NCBI RefSeq assembly: GCF_018069625.1
Contig: NZ_CP072941.1
Span: 7,564,001 to 7,628,000 of the forward strand
DNA: 64,000 bases
Direction of reading: 5' to 3'
Source of the DNA: Streptomyces yatensis
GTDB lineage: Bacteria > Actinomycetota > Actinomycetes > Streptomycetales > Streptomycetaceae
The notes beneath the pieces were generated by a model that had not been told where the DNA came from, did no database searches, and was given only the letters and a program-made list of their open reading frames with translations. Made by a program: the position numbers and the translations under genes. Below, piece by piece: positions 21,836 through 34,039 of this stretch; positions within the stretch are counted from its first letter, which is position 1; every line of letters begins with the position of its first letter.

Positions 21836-22876
21836 GTGAGGACGGGCGCGAAACAGGCGACGAGCGGCGATGTGGTGTGCACCGTGCGCGGCCTGGTCAA
21901 GACCTATCCCGCGGCGCGCGGCCGCCGCGGCGCCCCCGCCACGCCCGCCGTCCGGGCCAGCGACGGCATCGATCTCGATGTGGTGCGCGGCGAGGTCTTC
22001 GGGCTGCTCGGGCCCAACGGCGCCGGCAAATCCACCCTCGTACGGCAGCTCACCGGCCTGCTGCGGCCCGACGAGGGCAGTGTGCGGGTGCTCGGCCACG
22101 ATCTCGTACGCCACCCCGAGCGCGCCGCCCGGCTGCTGTGCTACCTCGGCCAGGACTCGACCGCGCTGGACGAGCTGACCGTCGCCCTCGCCGCCGAGAC
22201 CACCGCGCGGCTGCGCGGGCTGGAGGCCCGCGCGGCCCGTGCCGAGCGGGACGCGGTGATCGAGGAACTGGGGCTCGGGGAGATCGCCGGGCGCCCGCTG
22301 AAGAAGCTCTCCGGCGGCCAGCGGCGCCTTGCCTGTGTCGCCGCCGCGCTGGTGGGGGAGCGGCCGCTGCTGGTGCTGGACGAGCCCACCAGCGGAATGG
22401 ACCCCGTCGCCCGGCGCGCCGTATGGGCGGCCGTGGACCGGCGGCGGGCCGAGCGGGGCGTGACGGTGGTGCTGGTCACCCACAATGTGATCGAGGCGGA
22501 AACGGTTCTGGACCGGGTCGCCGTGCTGGACCGCGGCAAGGTCATCGCCTGCGACACGCCCGCCGGGCTGAAGGCGCTGGTCGCCGACGAGGTGCGGCTG
22601 GACCTGGTGTGGCGCACCGAGCCGCCACTGGACGTGCCCGAGGTCGCCGCCCTGCGGAAGGCCGCCGAGGCGGCCCGGGCCGCCGACGGCGTCTCCGGCC
22701 GGCGCTGGACGCTCCGGCTCCCGCCGGACGAGGCGCGCGCCGCCATCGCCACCGTGACCGGTGGCCCCGCCTTCGCGGCGCTGGACGATTTCACCCTTGC
22801 CACGCCGAGCCTGGAGGATGTGTACATCGCCCTGGGCGGCCGTGCGGAGGGCGCGGAGGGGCTGGTGAAGGCGTGA
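21836..22876 (+). CDS. ABC transporter ATP-binding protein
   Basis: 346 residues. Walker A GPNGAGKST, signature LSGGQ and Walker B LLVLDEPTSGMD are all intact, with the switch histidine in LVTHNVIEAE. The C-terminal ~90 residues (after the NBD) are a DrrA-type extension. It pairs with the permease 75 bases downstream, so the pair is an exporter of the DrrAB/antibiotic type; the substrate is unknown. GTG 21836 is used; there is no strong ribosome site. Confidence 0.92.
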   Translation: MRTGAKQATSGDVVCTVRGLVKTYPAARGRRGAPATPAVRASDGIDLDVVRGEVFGLLGPNGAGKSTLVRQLTGLLRPDEGSVRVLGHDLVRHPERAARLLCYLGQDSTALDELTVALAAETTARLRGLEARAARAERDAVIEELGLGEIAGRPLKKLSGGQRRLACVAAALVGERPLLVLDEPTSGMDPVARRAVWAAVDRRRAERGVTVVLVTHNVIEAETVLDRVAVLDRGKVIACDTPAGLKALVADEVRLDLVWRTEPPLDVPEVAALRKAAEAARAADGVSGRRWTLRLPPDEARAAIATVTGGPAFAALDDFTLATPSLEDVYIALGGRAEGAEGLVKA

Positions 22877-22951
22877 CCGCCGGGGCGAGCCGGTGAACAC
22901 GTCGGTGACCGTGACCGTAAGAGCCGTAGAGGCGAAGAGGAGCCGCGCAAC

Positions 22952-23854
22952 GTGAGTGTCATGCCCGCCGTGTCCGGTGTGTCCGGGACCACTGGTGTGC
23001 CTGGTGTGTCCGGTGCTTCCACTGGGCTGCCCAGTACGCCCGGTGTCTCGCCCGGTGCCTCCGGTACGTCGGGGGCGTCCGGTGAGGCCGGGGACCTCCC
23101 CGCGCCGCTGGCGGCGCGGGCGCGGCTCTTCCCCGCGCTCGCCGCGGTCTACCGCGCCCAGCTCTCGCGGGCCCGGGTGGCCCGGATACCGCTGCTCTTC
23201 GTCGCGACCTTCCAGTCCATCGGGATCATGATCCTGATGCGCGGAGTGGTGGACGGCGGGAGCGAGGCGCGGTCGGTGGTGGCCGGGTCGAGCGTACTGG
23301 TCGTCGCCTTCGTGGCGCTCAACCTGCTCGCCCAGTACTTCGGCCAGCTCCGGGCCAGCGGCGGGCTCGACCACTACGCGACCCTGCCGGTGCCGCCCTC
23401 GGCCGTGGTGCTCGGCGCGGCCGCCGCGTACGCCTCCTTCACCGTGCCCGGGACCATCGTCACCGCGGTCATGGGCAGTGTGCTTTTCCAACTGCCCATG
23501 ACGCACCTGTGGATCCTCCTGGCAGTGATCCCCCTCTCCGGCGCCGCCCTCGCCGGACTCGGCGCCGTGCTGGGGCTGCTCGCCCCGCGCCAGGAACTGG
23601 CCACACTGTGCGGGCAGTTGGGGATGTCCGCCGCGTTGCTGCTCGGAGTGCTGCCCGCGGACCGGATGCCGCAGGTGGTGTCGTACGCGCGCGATCTGCT
23701 GCCGTCGACGTACGGTGTGGAGGCCCTGGCCCGGACCTTCGACGGGCAGCCCGACTGGTGGGTGGTCTGCGCCGACCTCGGGGTGTGCGCCGGGGTGGCC
23801 GTGGTGTCCCTCGCCGCCGCGACCTGGGCCTATCGGCGGGCGGCCGTGCGGTGA
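22952..23854 (+). CDS. ABC-2-type transporter permease
   Basis: 300 residues with six hydrophobic segments (IPLLFVATFQSIGIMIL, VLVVAFVALNLLAQY, TIVTAVMGSVLFQL, LWILLAVIPLSGAALAGL and two more), the ABC-2 permease arrangement. The first ~50 residues are an unusual Val/Ser/Gly/Thr/Pro tract built from VSG/GVS/SGASG steps, encoded by a GGTGTGTCCG-like repeat. GTG 22952 has AGGAG upstream. It works with the ATP-binding protein just before it. Confidence 0.9.
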   Translation: MSVMPAVSGVSGTTGVPGVSGASTGLPSTPGVSPGASGTSGASGEAGDLPAPLAARARLFPALAAVYRAQLSRARVARIPLLFVATFQSIGIMILMRGVVDGGSEARSVVAGSSVLVVAFVALNLLAQYFGQLRASGGLDHYATLPVPPSAVVLGAAAAYASFTVPGTIVTAVMGSVLFQLPMTHLWILLAVIPLSGAALAGLGAVLGLLAPRQELATLCGQLGMSAALLLGVLPADRMPQVVSYARDLLPSTYGVEALARTFDGQPDWWVVCADLGVCAGVAVVSLAAATWAYRRAAVR

Positions 23855-23913
23855 CGCGCCGCAGCGAACGTCCCGCCGACCGAAGTACGCCGTCCGCCTG
23901 GCACGATGACGGG

Positions 23914-24624
23914 GTGACCGCACCGTTGACGCCACATGATCCGCCTCCGCCGCACGAGGACCCCGCCGAGGGACGCCCCCCGGCCCACGGGCAGCCTGCC
24001 GGGGACTCCTCCGTGCCGAATCCCTCCGGGTATCCCCAGCACCCCGAGTACCCTTCCGGCCATCCGGAGGACTCCGAGTACTCCGAGCCGGGTCCCGAGT
24101 TGCGCGCCGAACTGGTGCAGGCGTCGGTGGTCGCCATCGCGGTGGCGGTCTCCGGGGTGCTTCTGGGTCTGCTGTGGCTGTGGTTGGCGCCGAAGGTTCC
24201 GCTGGTCTCGGACGGCTCCGCCGTCTATCTGAAGAACTCGGAAGGGGAGGACGCGATCGGCGCGGACGGTGTGTTCACGCTGCTCGGGCTCGCCTTCGGG
24301 GCCGTCTCGGCCCTCATCGTCTTTCTGCTCTTCCGCCACGGCGGTATCGCGCTGGTCATCGGCCTGGCGATCGGTGGGGTGCTCGCCTCGGTGATCGCCT
24401 GGCGGCTGGGCCTCTGGCTGGGGCCCACCTCGGACGTCGTGGCCCACGCCAAGGAGGCCGGTAAGGGCGTCACCTTCGACGGACCGCTCAAGCTGGGCGC
24501 GAAGGGGGCGCTGCTGGCGTGGTCGGTGGCGGCGATGGTGATCCATCTGGCGCTGACGGGGCTGTTCGGCCCCCGCGACCCGGAGCCCGCGCTGCCGCCG
24601 GTGGCGAGCCCGGAAGCGCGCTAG
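23914..24624 (+). CDS. DUF2567-type integral membrane protein
   Basis: 236 residues. A Pro/His/Glu-rich soluble N-terminus (~65 residues) is followed by four membrane segments (VVAIAVAVSGVLLGLLWLWL, FTLLGLAFGAVSALIVFLLF, GIALVIGLAIGGVLASVIAW, ALLAWSVAAMVIHLAL). The pattern fits DUF2567, an actinobacterial family of unknown function. GTG 23914 starts MTAPLTPHD; the long frame back to 23509 lies under the permease gene and is a shadow. Confidence 0.8.
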   Translation: MTAPLTPHDPPPPHEDPAEGRPPAHGQPAGDSSVPNPSGYPQHPEYPSGHPEDSEYSEPGPELRAELVQASVVAIAVAVSGVLLGLLWLWLAPKVPLVSDGSAVYLKNSEGEDAIGADGVFTLLGLAFGAVSALIVFLLFRHGGIALVIGLAIGGVLASVIAWRLGLWLGPTSDVVAHAKEAGKGVTFDGPLKLGAKGALLAWSVAAMVIHLALTGLFGPRDPEPALPPVASPEAR

Positions 24625-25005
24625 AGAAGCGGCTCGGCCCATCTCAGGCGTGCTGCGGGGCCCTGCGTGAGCGTGCTGGGGCCTCACAGCGGCTGGGGGC
24701 GGCGTCCGGCGGATCGTGACGCCTGCGGCGGACTGTTCCCCACCCCGCCCCTTCCCGAAACTGGGGCTCTGCCCCAGACCCCGGTTCCGGGGTGGGGCAT
24801 CGGGCTGCGGTGGGGCAGGCTGCGCCCCATCCCGTCCCTTCCCGCAGCATCGATATGCGGCTCGGCCGCGTGCTGGGGCTCCGCCGCGGACCCCGGACGT
24901 CCTTCGGGCGTGTCCTCAAGCGCCGGACGGGCTGAAATCAGCCCGTCCGGCGCTTGAGGACCGGGGTCCGGGGCGGAGCCCCGGCGGCACGAGCCACCGT
25001 GAGTG
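24625..25005. other. 381-base intergenic region made of dispersed repeats
   Basis: No gene is seen. 24745-24850 holds repeated CCCCGCCCC/CTGGGGCTCTGCCCC-like segments, 24851-24872 carries CGATATGCGGCTCGGCCGCG (shared with 51198-51219), and the rest is hairpin repeat copy 2. It separates two convergent genes. Confidence 0.7.
24892..24985. repeat. Dispersed hairpin repeat, copy 2, between convergent genes
   Basis: A perfect 23-bp inverted repeat (24913-24935 with 24938-24960) preceded by CCCCGGACGTCCTTCGGGCG and followed by a second hairpin GGGTCCGGGGCGGAGCCCC (24964-24982). The 19-bp core is identical to copy 1 at 433-474, and it again lies between convergent genes, where it can end transcription from both sides. 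Confidence 0.87.
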
Positions 25006-25503
25006 CTATACGCGGGCGATCGGCGCCAGTACCGCGTCCGTCAGCGACGCCAGGTCTCCCGGCGAGAGCTCGACCTCCAGCCCCCGGCGGCCCGCGGAGA
25101 CACAGATCGTCTCGTAGGCGGTGGCCGACTCGTCCAGGGCCGTGGGAAGGCGCTTGCGCTGGCCGAGCGGGGAGATCCCGCCCCGCACATAGCCCGTGGT
25201 GCGCTCGGCCGCCGCGGGGTCGGCCATCGTGGCGCGCTTGCCGCCCACCGCCGAGGCGAGCGCCTTGAGGTCGAGCGTGGCCGAGACCGGCACGATGGCG
25301 ACCGTAAGGCGGTCATCGACGCTCGCGACAAGGGTCTTGAAGACCCGGCCCGGTTCGACGCCGAGCGCCTGGGCGGCCTCCTCGCCGTAGGAGGGGGCCG
25401 CCGGGTCGTGCTCGTAGGAGTGCAGGGTGAAAACCGTGCCCGCCGCGGTGAGGGCGGTGGTGGCGGGGGTGCCCGCCGAGGTCTTCTTGGTCTTCTTGGG
25501 CAT
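25006..25503 (-). CDS. ybaK: YbaK/EbsC-type aminoacyl-tRNA deacylase
   Basis: 165 residues, the usual size for YbaK (Cys-tRNA-Pro/Cys deacylase). The family features are the N-terminal HSYEHDPAAPSYGEEAA, GRVFKTLVASVDD with the conserved Lys, and YVRGGISPLGQRKRLPT. The enzyme hydrolyses mischarged Cys-tRNA-Pro. A short Lys/Thr-rich N-terminus precedes the domain. ATG 25503 is just downstream of the LON-domain gene (11 bases), so the two are probably cotranscribed. Confidence 0.93.
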   Translation of the reverse strand: MPKKTKKTSAGTPATTALTAAGTVFTLHSYEHDPAAPSYGEEAAQALGVEPGRVFKTLVASVDDRLTVAIVPVSATLDLKALASAVGGKRATMADPAAAERTTGYVRGGISPLGQRKRLPTALDESATAYETICVSAGRRGLEVELSPGDLASLTDAVLAPIARV

Positions 25504-25514
25504 ATTCGTCCGCG

Positions 25515-26255
25515 TCAGTTGGGGCTGGTGGGACCGCGGGTCAGATCGACGGCCGGGAGCGACGGGAGCTTACCGATGACGGCGCTCTCGGCGCGAAGGA
25601 GTTTCAGCTCGTCGGCCAGCCGGCTCGCGGTGTCCGGCGCCTGCAGCAGCCGCTGCTTCGCGGGCGTGTCGAGCACGGCCGCGGCCGCCACCAGATAGGA
25701 GAGCACGGACGGTTCGCCCGGCAGGTCCTGCTCGTTCGCCAGGGTCCGCTCACGGGCGCCCGCGAGCCGCTTCTGGTACATGCGGAAGGCCCGTACGACC
25801 CCCGAGGCCAGCGCCCCGGCACCCTCGCCCTGCTCCTCCTCCAGCTCCTTGACCTCGGCCGTCAGATAGGGGCCTGAGGAGTCCACGGAGACCAGCTCGA
25901 AGCGGGTGGTGCCGGTGGCCAGCACCTCGAAGGTGCCGTCCTCCTGCTCCCGGATGGTGGCCGCGTCCGCCACGCACCCCACGGCGTAGAAGGACTTGGC
26001 GGGATCGGGTCCGAACCCGGCCGTGGGGCCGGGGTCCGGCCGCGTGACGGAGTCCGGGAGGCCGACCGCGCTCGGGGCGACCTCATGGCCGTCCCGGATC
26101 GCGATCACCCCGAACCGGCGCGGCGCGTCCTCGGGAAGCGCCGACAAGTCGCGCATCAGGGAGCGGTACCGCTGCTCGAAGACGTTCAGGGGCATGACGA
26201 GCCCCGGGAACAGCACCGTGTTCAGCGGGAAGAGCGGAAGGCGCGCGGAGGTCAC
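25515..26255 (-). CDS. LON-substrate-binding-domain protein
   Basis: 246 residues with the N-terminal domain of Lon protease (LPLFPLNTVLFPGLVMPLNVFE, then RRFGVIAIRDG and GTTRFELVSVD) and a helical C-terminus, but no ATPase or protease domain. Such stand-alone proteins are presumed to bind protein ligands. GTG 26255 is chosen as the first codon of VTSARLPLFPL; the longer frame to 26399 lies upstream of any domain. Confidence 0.88.
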   Translation of the reverse strand: MTSARLPLFPLNTVLFPGLVMPLNVFEQRYRSLMRDLSALPEDAPRRFGVIAIRDGHEVAPSAVGLPDSVTRPDPGPTAGFGPDPAKSFYAVGCVADAATIREQEDGTFEVLATGTTRFELVSVDSSGPYLTAEVKELEEEQGEGAGALASGVVRAFRMYQKRLAGARERTLANEQDLPGEPSVLSYLVAAAAVLDTPAKQRLLQAPDTASRLADELKLLRAESAVIGKLPSLPAVDLTRGPTSPN

Positions 26256-26311
26256 GGGGCGTAAGCCTAATGGCCCCGCGCGTTTCCTTGTCATGGCGCC
26301 GCAGCAGCCGG

Positions 26312-27907
26312 TCACTGGCGCCGCAGCAGCCGGGACGCGCCGGCGGCGACCGCGGTGGCCAGCACCCAGCCCAGCAGGATCATCACGATGGACGCCCATT
26401 GGACGGCGCCGTCCGGTCTCCAGTAGCCGTCCATGCCCAGATCGATCACCGGGATCAGCAGATCGAGCGTGTACAGCGAGGCGTTCCAGTGCGGGGATTC
26501 ATCGGGCTTCAGCGCCTCCGGCCGGTTGTGGGCGAAGAACACCGAGCCGACCGCCCACAGCACCGCCATCCACACCGCGGCCCGGCCCGGGCGGTAGCCG
26601 TAGGCCACCGTCCAGTCCTGGAGATAGCCCCACACCTTTCCGGCGAGCGGCAGCGTCTCCCGGCGGCGGCGCTGCTTGGCGAGCTGAACCTCGCGCGCGT
26701 CGGCGTCCTCGCCGCTGGCCCGCATCGTGTTGGCCAGCATCTCGTACGGCTCGGGCGCGTACTCGGGGGTCGCCGCGGCCACCCACTCCAGCCGCCGGGC
26801 CAGCGGGAAGTGGCCGCGCGGGATCAGGCACTCATAGCTGAACCCGGCCATGGTCAGCCCGCCCGGCCCCGGCCAGCTCACCGACTTGTCGACAAGATTG
26901 ACCACCCGGGCGCCGGAGAGGATCACCCGTCCCCGCTGCGGCCGCTCCCCGAGGAAGCGCAGCTCGGGGGTCTGGACCCGGCGCAGCGAGAGCTCCTGGT
27001 CGTTCTCCATGATGAAGCGGGCCTGGTCGAAGTCGATGGCGTCGCCGATCCGCCCGTCGTCCAGCCGGAGCCCGCCCTCGCATTCGAAGCGCTGGATCCG
27101 GGTGCCCCGGGTGGGGGTGGAGGCGGTCCCGTACGGCGGGGTGGAGCCGCTGGAGTACGTGCTCACCCCGCCCGCGGTGAGGTAGAGGCTGCGCTCCACG
27201 GTGAGCTGCGGCGCGTTGAGCGCGCGGCGGCCGTAAGGGTTGCGCAGCCGGCTGCCGCGCAGGCTGAGCGACACGCCGATCTGCGCCCCGCGCAGGCTCA
27301 GCTCGCCATAGGACTCGATCATGTCGGCCTGGAAGTCCTGGGCGACGGTCAGCCCGTCGGCGCTGATCGACATGCCCCGGCGGTCGCGGCGCACGATCAG
27401 CTGGTTGAGCAGTAAATCCGTGCCGATATGGGCGTCGGTGAGCCGGATCCCGTGTTCGACCACACAGCGCGGCAGATGAAGATCGCCCTCCGTGCGCAGC
27501 CGGGCCGCCTCCAACCGCGGAAGGGCGCAGCCCACCAGGCGCAGAGTGGTGAACTGCGCCTCGGGGAGCAGCACCTCCCGCTCGAAGCGGCAGTTCTTCA
27601 GCTCCACATAGGGCTCGATGTTTCCGCCGGCCAGATCGAGCGTGCCGGTGATGTGCACCCCGTTGAGCTTGAGCGCGGCGACCCGGCCCGGCTGCGCGGG
27701 CGGTCCGTCCAGCAGCAGGAGGGCCACGACACGCGCGCGGACACTGCGCTCCGGGCCCCAGGCGTACGGGCCGGAGGGGTCGTTCCGCTGGGGGTGCGAC
27801 GTGCGCAGATCATGGGTGCTGCCATTGCGGAACGCCTGCCACATGCCCCATTCGGCGGTGGTCAGATCGAGGCCCGGGGGTGGGTCGCCATCGTGCGGCT
27901 CGGTCAC
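26312..27907 (-). CDS. Large beta-helix-like protein with C-terminal membrane segments and a TTA codon
   Basis: 531 residues. Residues ~70-380 show repeated short strands such as LKLNGVHITGTLDLAG, LSLRGAQIGVSLSLRGS and GLRLDDGRIGDAIDFDQA, suggestive of a pentapeptide/beta-helix solenoid. The last ~130 residues hold two or three membrane segments (AVWMAVLWAVGSVFFA, IVMILLGWVLATAVAAG). I recall similar Streptomyces proteins being labelled membrane-associated oxidoreductase, but no cofactor motif is visible. GTG 27907 has AGGAGGGG eight bases upstream, ruling out the frame start at 27952. Codon 165 is TTA (27415-27413). Confidence 0.8.
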   Translation of the reverse strand: MTEPHDGDPPPGLDLTTAEWGMWQAFRNGSTHDLRTSHPQRNDPSGPYAWGPERSVRARVVALLLLDGPPAQPGRVAALKLNGVHITGTLDLAGGNIEPYVELKNCRFEREVLLPEAQFTTLRLVGCALPRLEAARLRTEGDLHLPRCVVEHGIRLTDAHIGTDLLLNQLIVRRDRRGMSISADGLTVAQDFQADMIESYGELSLRGAQIGVSLSLRGSRLRNPYGRRALNAPQLTVERSLYLTAGGVSTYSSGSTPPYGTASTPTRGTRIQRFECEGGLRLDDGRIGDAIDFDQARFIMENDQELSLRRVQTPELRFLGERPQRGRVILSGARVVNLVDKSVSWPGPGGLTMAGFSYECLIPRGHFPLARRLEWVAAATPEYAPEPYEMLANTMRASGEDADAREVQLAKQRRRRETLPLAGKVWGYLQDWTVAYGYRPGRAAVWMAVLWAVGSVFFAHNRPEALKPDESPHWNASLYTLDLLIPVIDLGMDGYWRPDGAVQWASIVMILLGWVLATAVAAGASRLLRRQ

Positions 27908-28003
27908 AGCCGTGTCCCCTCCTGATTCTCCGTGTCCCCGTACGGAGCACATTCCCGCTGAGTAACCGGTTGAACGCCAACGGTCAGGGTCAACTTAGGG
28001 CGT

Positions 28004-28024
28004 CCGTATCACTGACTGATACGG
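28004..28024. promoter_or_regulatory. Inverted repeat in the his operon promoter region
   Basis: CCGTATCA (28004-28011) and TGATACGG (28017-28024) form a perfect 8-bp inverted repeat with a CTGAC spacer, 40 bases before the hisD start. It may be an operator. A GACAAT hexamer at 28051-28056 lies about eight bases before the GTG, where a -10 of a leaderless transcript would be. Confidence 0.45.
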
Positions 28025-28063
28025 GGGGAGGGGCGTCGTGGCGGGTCTGAGACAATTGATCGC

Positions 28064-31094
<3,031 letters not shown>

Positions 31095-31179
31095 GCGTCG
31101 CGCGCGCGGCCGCCGGGCCGCAGATGACTTGCGACCCGCGCTTTCGCCGCGCGGGCGGAGAAGCGAACGAGGTAGCGTC

Positions 31180-31344
31180 TTGAACGGCTTGTCGACCGTG
31201 TTCATCCTCGTGGGGCTGTTTCTGCTCGGCGGGGTCATCTCCTTCGTCAAGCAGGGCATCTCCAAGAGCATCGTCACGCTGCTCGGGATCGGTGCCACGA
31301 TGGCGCTGCTCGCCGGCATCCTGCGGCTTGAGGTATGGAATTGA
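31180..31344 (+). CDS. 54-residue membrane protein inside the his operon
   Basis: Two hydrophobic helices ([19 protein letters not shown] and [19 protein letters not shown]) joined by KQGISK, ending RLEVWN. It begins with TTG 31180, with GAGG seven bases upstream, and its end overlaps hisH by 10 bases, so it is translated with the operon. The longer frame from 31039 overlaps hisB and is not used. Small proteins at this position are, from memory, usual in Streptomyces his operons; no function is known to me. Confidence 0.75.
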   Translation: MNGLSTVFILVGLFLLGGVISFVKQGISKSIVTLLGIGATMALLAGILRLEVWN

Positions 31345-32000
31345 GCGACCTGACGCACAGCACCACCGCGAAGAACGTCGTCGTCTTCGACTACGGATTC
31401 GGCAACGTACGCTCCGCCGAGCGGGCCCTCGCCCATGTCGGCGCGCGGGTCGAGATCACCCGTGACTACGACAAGGCCATGGCCGCCGACGGCCTCCTCG
31501 TGCCTGGTGTCGGCGCCTTCGCCGCCTGCATGAACGGGCTGCGCGAGGCGCGCGGCGACTGGATCGTGGGGCGCCGGCTGTCCGGCGGCCGCCCGGTCAT
31601 GGGCATCTGTGTCGGCATGCAGATCCTCTTCGGGCGCGGTATCGAGCACGGTGTCGAGGCCGAGGGCCTGGACGAATGGCCCGGCACGGTCGAGCCGCTG
31701 CGCGCCCCCGTCGTTCCCCACATGGGCTGGAACACGGTCAAGGCGCCCGGGGACTCACAGCTCTTCGCGGGCCTGGACGAGGACGAGCGGTACTACTTCG
31801 TCCACTCCTACGCGGTCCGCACCTGGGAGCTGGAGGTCACCAACCCCCATATGCCCTCCCCCAAGGTCAGCTGGGCCACCCATGGCGAGCCGTTCGTCGC
31901 CGCCGTGGAGAACGGCCCGCTGTGGGCCACCCAGTTCCACCCCGAGAAGTCGGGTGACGCCGGAGCGCGGCTGCTCCGCAACTGGCTCGACACGCTCTGA
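31335..32000 (+). CDS. hisH: Imidazole glycerol phosphate synthase, glutamine amidotransferase subunit
   Basis: 221 residues. Class I glutaminase with nucleophile Cys in [12 protein letters not shown] and the His/Glu pair in TQFHPEKSG. It delivers ammonia to HisF, encoded three genes on. ATG 31335 sits inside the end of the small membrane protein gene with GAGG directly before it. Confidence 0.97.
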   Translation: MELSDLTHSTTAKNVVVFDYGFGNVRSAERALAHVGARVEITRDYDKAMAADGLLVPGVGAFAACMNGLREARGDWIVGRRLSGGRPVMGICVGMQILFGRGIEHGVEAEGLDEWPGTVEPLRAPVVPHMGWNTVKAPGDSQLFAGLDEDERYYFVHSYAVRTWELEVTNPHMPSPKVSWATHGEPFVAAVENGPLWATQFHPEKSGDAGARLLRNWLDTL

Positions 32001-32076
32001 CCGGCCCGCGCCGGCCCGGTCCGCATCCGCCCTCCCCACCCGCACCGCCCGCACGCTCTCACCGAAGGTTGTCCGC

Positions 32077-32808
32077 ATGCGCTCGAACCGCCTCGAACTC
32101 CTCCCCGCCGTCGATGTCCGCGACGGCCAGGCCGTCCGCCTCGTCCATGGCGAGTCCGGCTCCGAGACGTCGTACGGCGACCCGATGGAGGCCGCCCTGG
32201 CCTGGCAGCGGGCGGGCGCCGAATGGCTGCACCTGGTGGACCTCGACGCCGCCTTCGGCACCGGGGACAACCGTGAGCAGATCGCCGAGGTGGCCCGCGC
32301 CATGGACCTCAGGGTCGAGCTGTCCGGCGGCATCCGCGACGACGCCTCGCTGTCCGCCGCCCTGGCCACCGGCTGCGCCCGGGTGAACCTCGGCACGGCC
32401 GCCCTGGAGACCCCGGAATGGGTCGCCAAGGTCATCGCCGAGCACGGCGACCTCATCGCGGTGGGCCTCGATGTGCGCGGCACCACGCTGCGCGGCCGCG
32501 GCTGGACCCGGGACGGCGGCGATCTGTACGAGACGCTGGCTCGCCTCGACTCCGAGGGCTGCGCCCGCTACGTGGTCACCGACATCGCCAAGGACGGCAC
32601 CCTCCAGGGCCCCAACCTGGAGCTGCTGCGCAACGTCTGCGCCGCGACCGAAAAGCCGGTCGTCGCCTCCGGCGGCGTTTCCTCACTCGACGACCTGCGT
32701 GCCCTTGCGACTCTGGTACCGGAAGGTGTCGAGGGCGCCATCGTGGGCAAGGCACTCTACGCCAAGGCGTTCACCTTGGAAGAGGCGTTGGAGGCGGTAT
32801 CCGTATGA
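32077..32808 (+). CDS. priA: Bifunctional HisA/TrpF isomerase PriA
   Basis: 243 residues, a (beta/alpha)8 barrel. The first catalytic Asp is in [12 protein letters not shown] and the second in [14 protein letters not shown]. In actinobacteria without a separate trpF this enzyme isomerises both ProFAR (histidine) and phosphoribosyl anthranilate (tryptophan); no trpF is seen among the trp genes here, in agreement. ATG 32077 follows GAAGG; 76 bases separate it from hisH, the largest gap in the operon after hisB. Its stop overlaps the next ATG. Confidence 0.95.
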   Translation: MRSNRLELLPAVDVRDGQAVRLVHGESGSETSYGDPMEAALAWQRAGAEWLHLVDLDAAFGTGDNREQIAEVARAMDLRVELSGGIRDDASLSAALATGCARVNLGTAALETPEWVAKVIAEHGDLIAVGLDVRGTTLRGRGWTRDGGDLYETLARLDSEGCARYVVTDIAKDGTLQGPNLELLRNVCAATEKPVVASGGVSSLDDLRALATLVPEGVEGAIVGKALYAKAFTLEEALEAVSV

Positions 32809-33215
32809 CCTCACCCGAGTCCGCGCGGCGGGTCCAGACCGAAAGCCCCTGGGAGGAGACCATCGGGTTCGCCCGGGCCGTCGAGGTCGGTGACCTGGTG
32901 CTCGTCGCCGGGACGATGCCGCTGGCGGAGCGCGGCGTACTGGAGGGCGAGGGGGATCCGTACGAGCAGACGCTCGCCGCCTTCCGCCATGCGCTGGACG
33001 CGCTGAAGAGGTTCGACCTGGGCGTCGAATCGGTGGTCCGCACCCGTATGTATCTCACCCACGCCCGCGACGTGGACGAAGTGGGCCGCGCCCACAAGGA
33101 GCTCTTCGACGCCGTGCGCCCGGCCGCGACGCTGGTCGTGGTGTCCGGTTTCGTCGATTCGCGGGTGCTGGTGGAAGTCGAACTGGAAGCATTCCGAGGA
33201 GCACGACAGTCATGA
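32805..33215 (+). CDS. RidA/YjgF-family deaminase in the his operon
   Basis: 136 residues with the RidA fold: [18 protein letters not shown] at the start, [19 protein letters not shown] in the middle and the family end [13 protein letters not shown]. The conserved Arg of the active site is visible in VVRTRMYLT. RidA enzymes hydrolyse reactive enamine/imine intermediates. It is coupled by ATGA overlaps to both priA and hisF, so it is a full member of the histidine transcript. Confidence 0.92.
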   Translation: MTSPESARRVQTESPWEETIGFARAVEVGDLVLVAGTMPLAERGVLEGEGDPYEQTLAAFRHALDALKRFDLGVESVVRTRMYLTHARDVDEVGRAHKELFDAVRPAATLVVVSGFVDSRVLVEVELEAFRGARQS

Positions 33216-33982
33216 CCCTGGCGGTCCGAGTCATCCCCTGCCTGGACGTGGACAACGGCCGGGTCGTCAAGGGCGTCAACTTCCAGAATCTGCGCGACGC
33301 GGGCGACCCGGTCGAGATGGCCAAGGTCTACGGCGAGGAGGGCGCGGACGAGCTGACCTTCCTCGACATCACCGCCTCCTCCGGCGACCGCGAGACCACC
33401 TATGACGTGGTCCGCCGCACCGCCGAGCAGGTCTTCATCCCGCTGACGGTCGGCGGGGGCGTCCGCACCCCGGAGGACGTCGACAAGCTGCTGCGCGCCG
33501 GGGCGGACAAGGTCGGCGTCAACACGGCCGCCATCGCCCGCCCCGAGCTCATCCGCGAGATCTCCCAGCGCTTCGGCAGCCAGGTGCTCGTCCTCTCGGT
33601 CGACGCCCGCCGCTGTCCCGAAGGGACGGACACGCCCTCCGGCTACGAGGTCACCACCCACGGCGGCCGCCGCGGCACCGGCATCGACGCCGTCGAATGG
33701 GCCCACCGCGCGGCCGAGCTGGGCGCCGGGGAGATCCTGCTGAACTCGATGGACGCGGACGGCACCAAGGACGGCTACGACACGGCCATGATCGAGGCCG
33801 TCCGCAAGCACGTGACCATCCCGGTCATCGCCAGCGGCGGCGCAGGCAAGCTGGCCGACTTCCCGCCGGCGGTCGCCGCGGGCGCGGACGCGGTGCTGGC
33901 CGCCTCCGTCTTCCACTTCGGCGATCTGCGCATCGGCCAGGTCAAGGGCGCGCTGCGGGACGCGGGGCACCCGGTCCGCTGA
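33212..33982 (+). CDS. hisF: Imidazole glycerol phosphate synthase, cyclase subunit
   Basis: 256 residues. Catalytic aspartates are in [15 protein letters not shown] and [13 protein letters not shown]. With HisH it makes IGP and AICAR. Starts in an ATGA overlap with the RidA gene; last gene of the operon. A strong terminator follows. Confidence 0.98.
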   Translation: MTLAVRVIPCLDVDNGRVVKGVNFQNLRDAGDPVEMAKVYGEEGADELTFLDITASSGDRETTYDVVRRTAEQVFIPLTVGGGVRTPEDVDKLLRAGADKVGVNTAAIARPELIREISQRFGSQVLVLSVDARRCPEGTDTPSGYEVTTHGGRRGTGIDAVEWAHRAAELGAGEILLNSMDADGTKDGYDTAMIEAVRKHVTIPVIASGGAGKLADFPPAVAAGADAVLAASVFHFGDLRIGQVKGALRDAGHPVR

Positions 33983-33991
33983 GGTACGTCA

Positions 33992-34031
33992 CGGTGGCGG
34001 GGGACCACCGCATGGTGATCCCCCGCCACCG
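33992..34031. terminator. Bidirectional terminator between hisF and the CU044_5270 gene
   Basis: Arms 33992-34009 and 34014-34031 pair over 17 of 18 positions around a GCAT loop, between two convergent genes. Confidence 0.88.
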
Positions 34032-34039
34032 GTGCCGTC

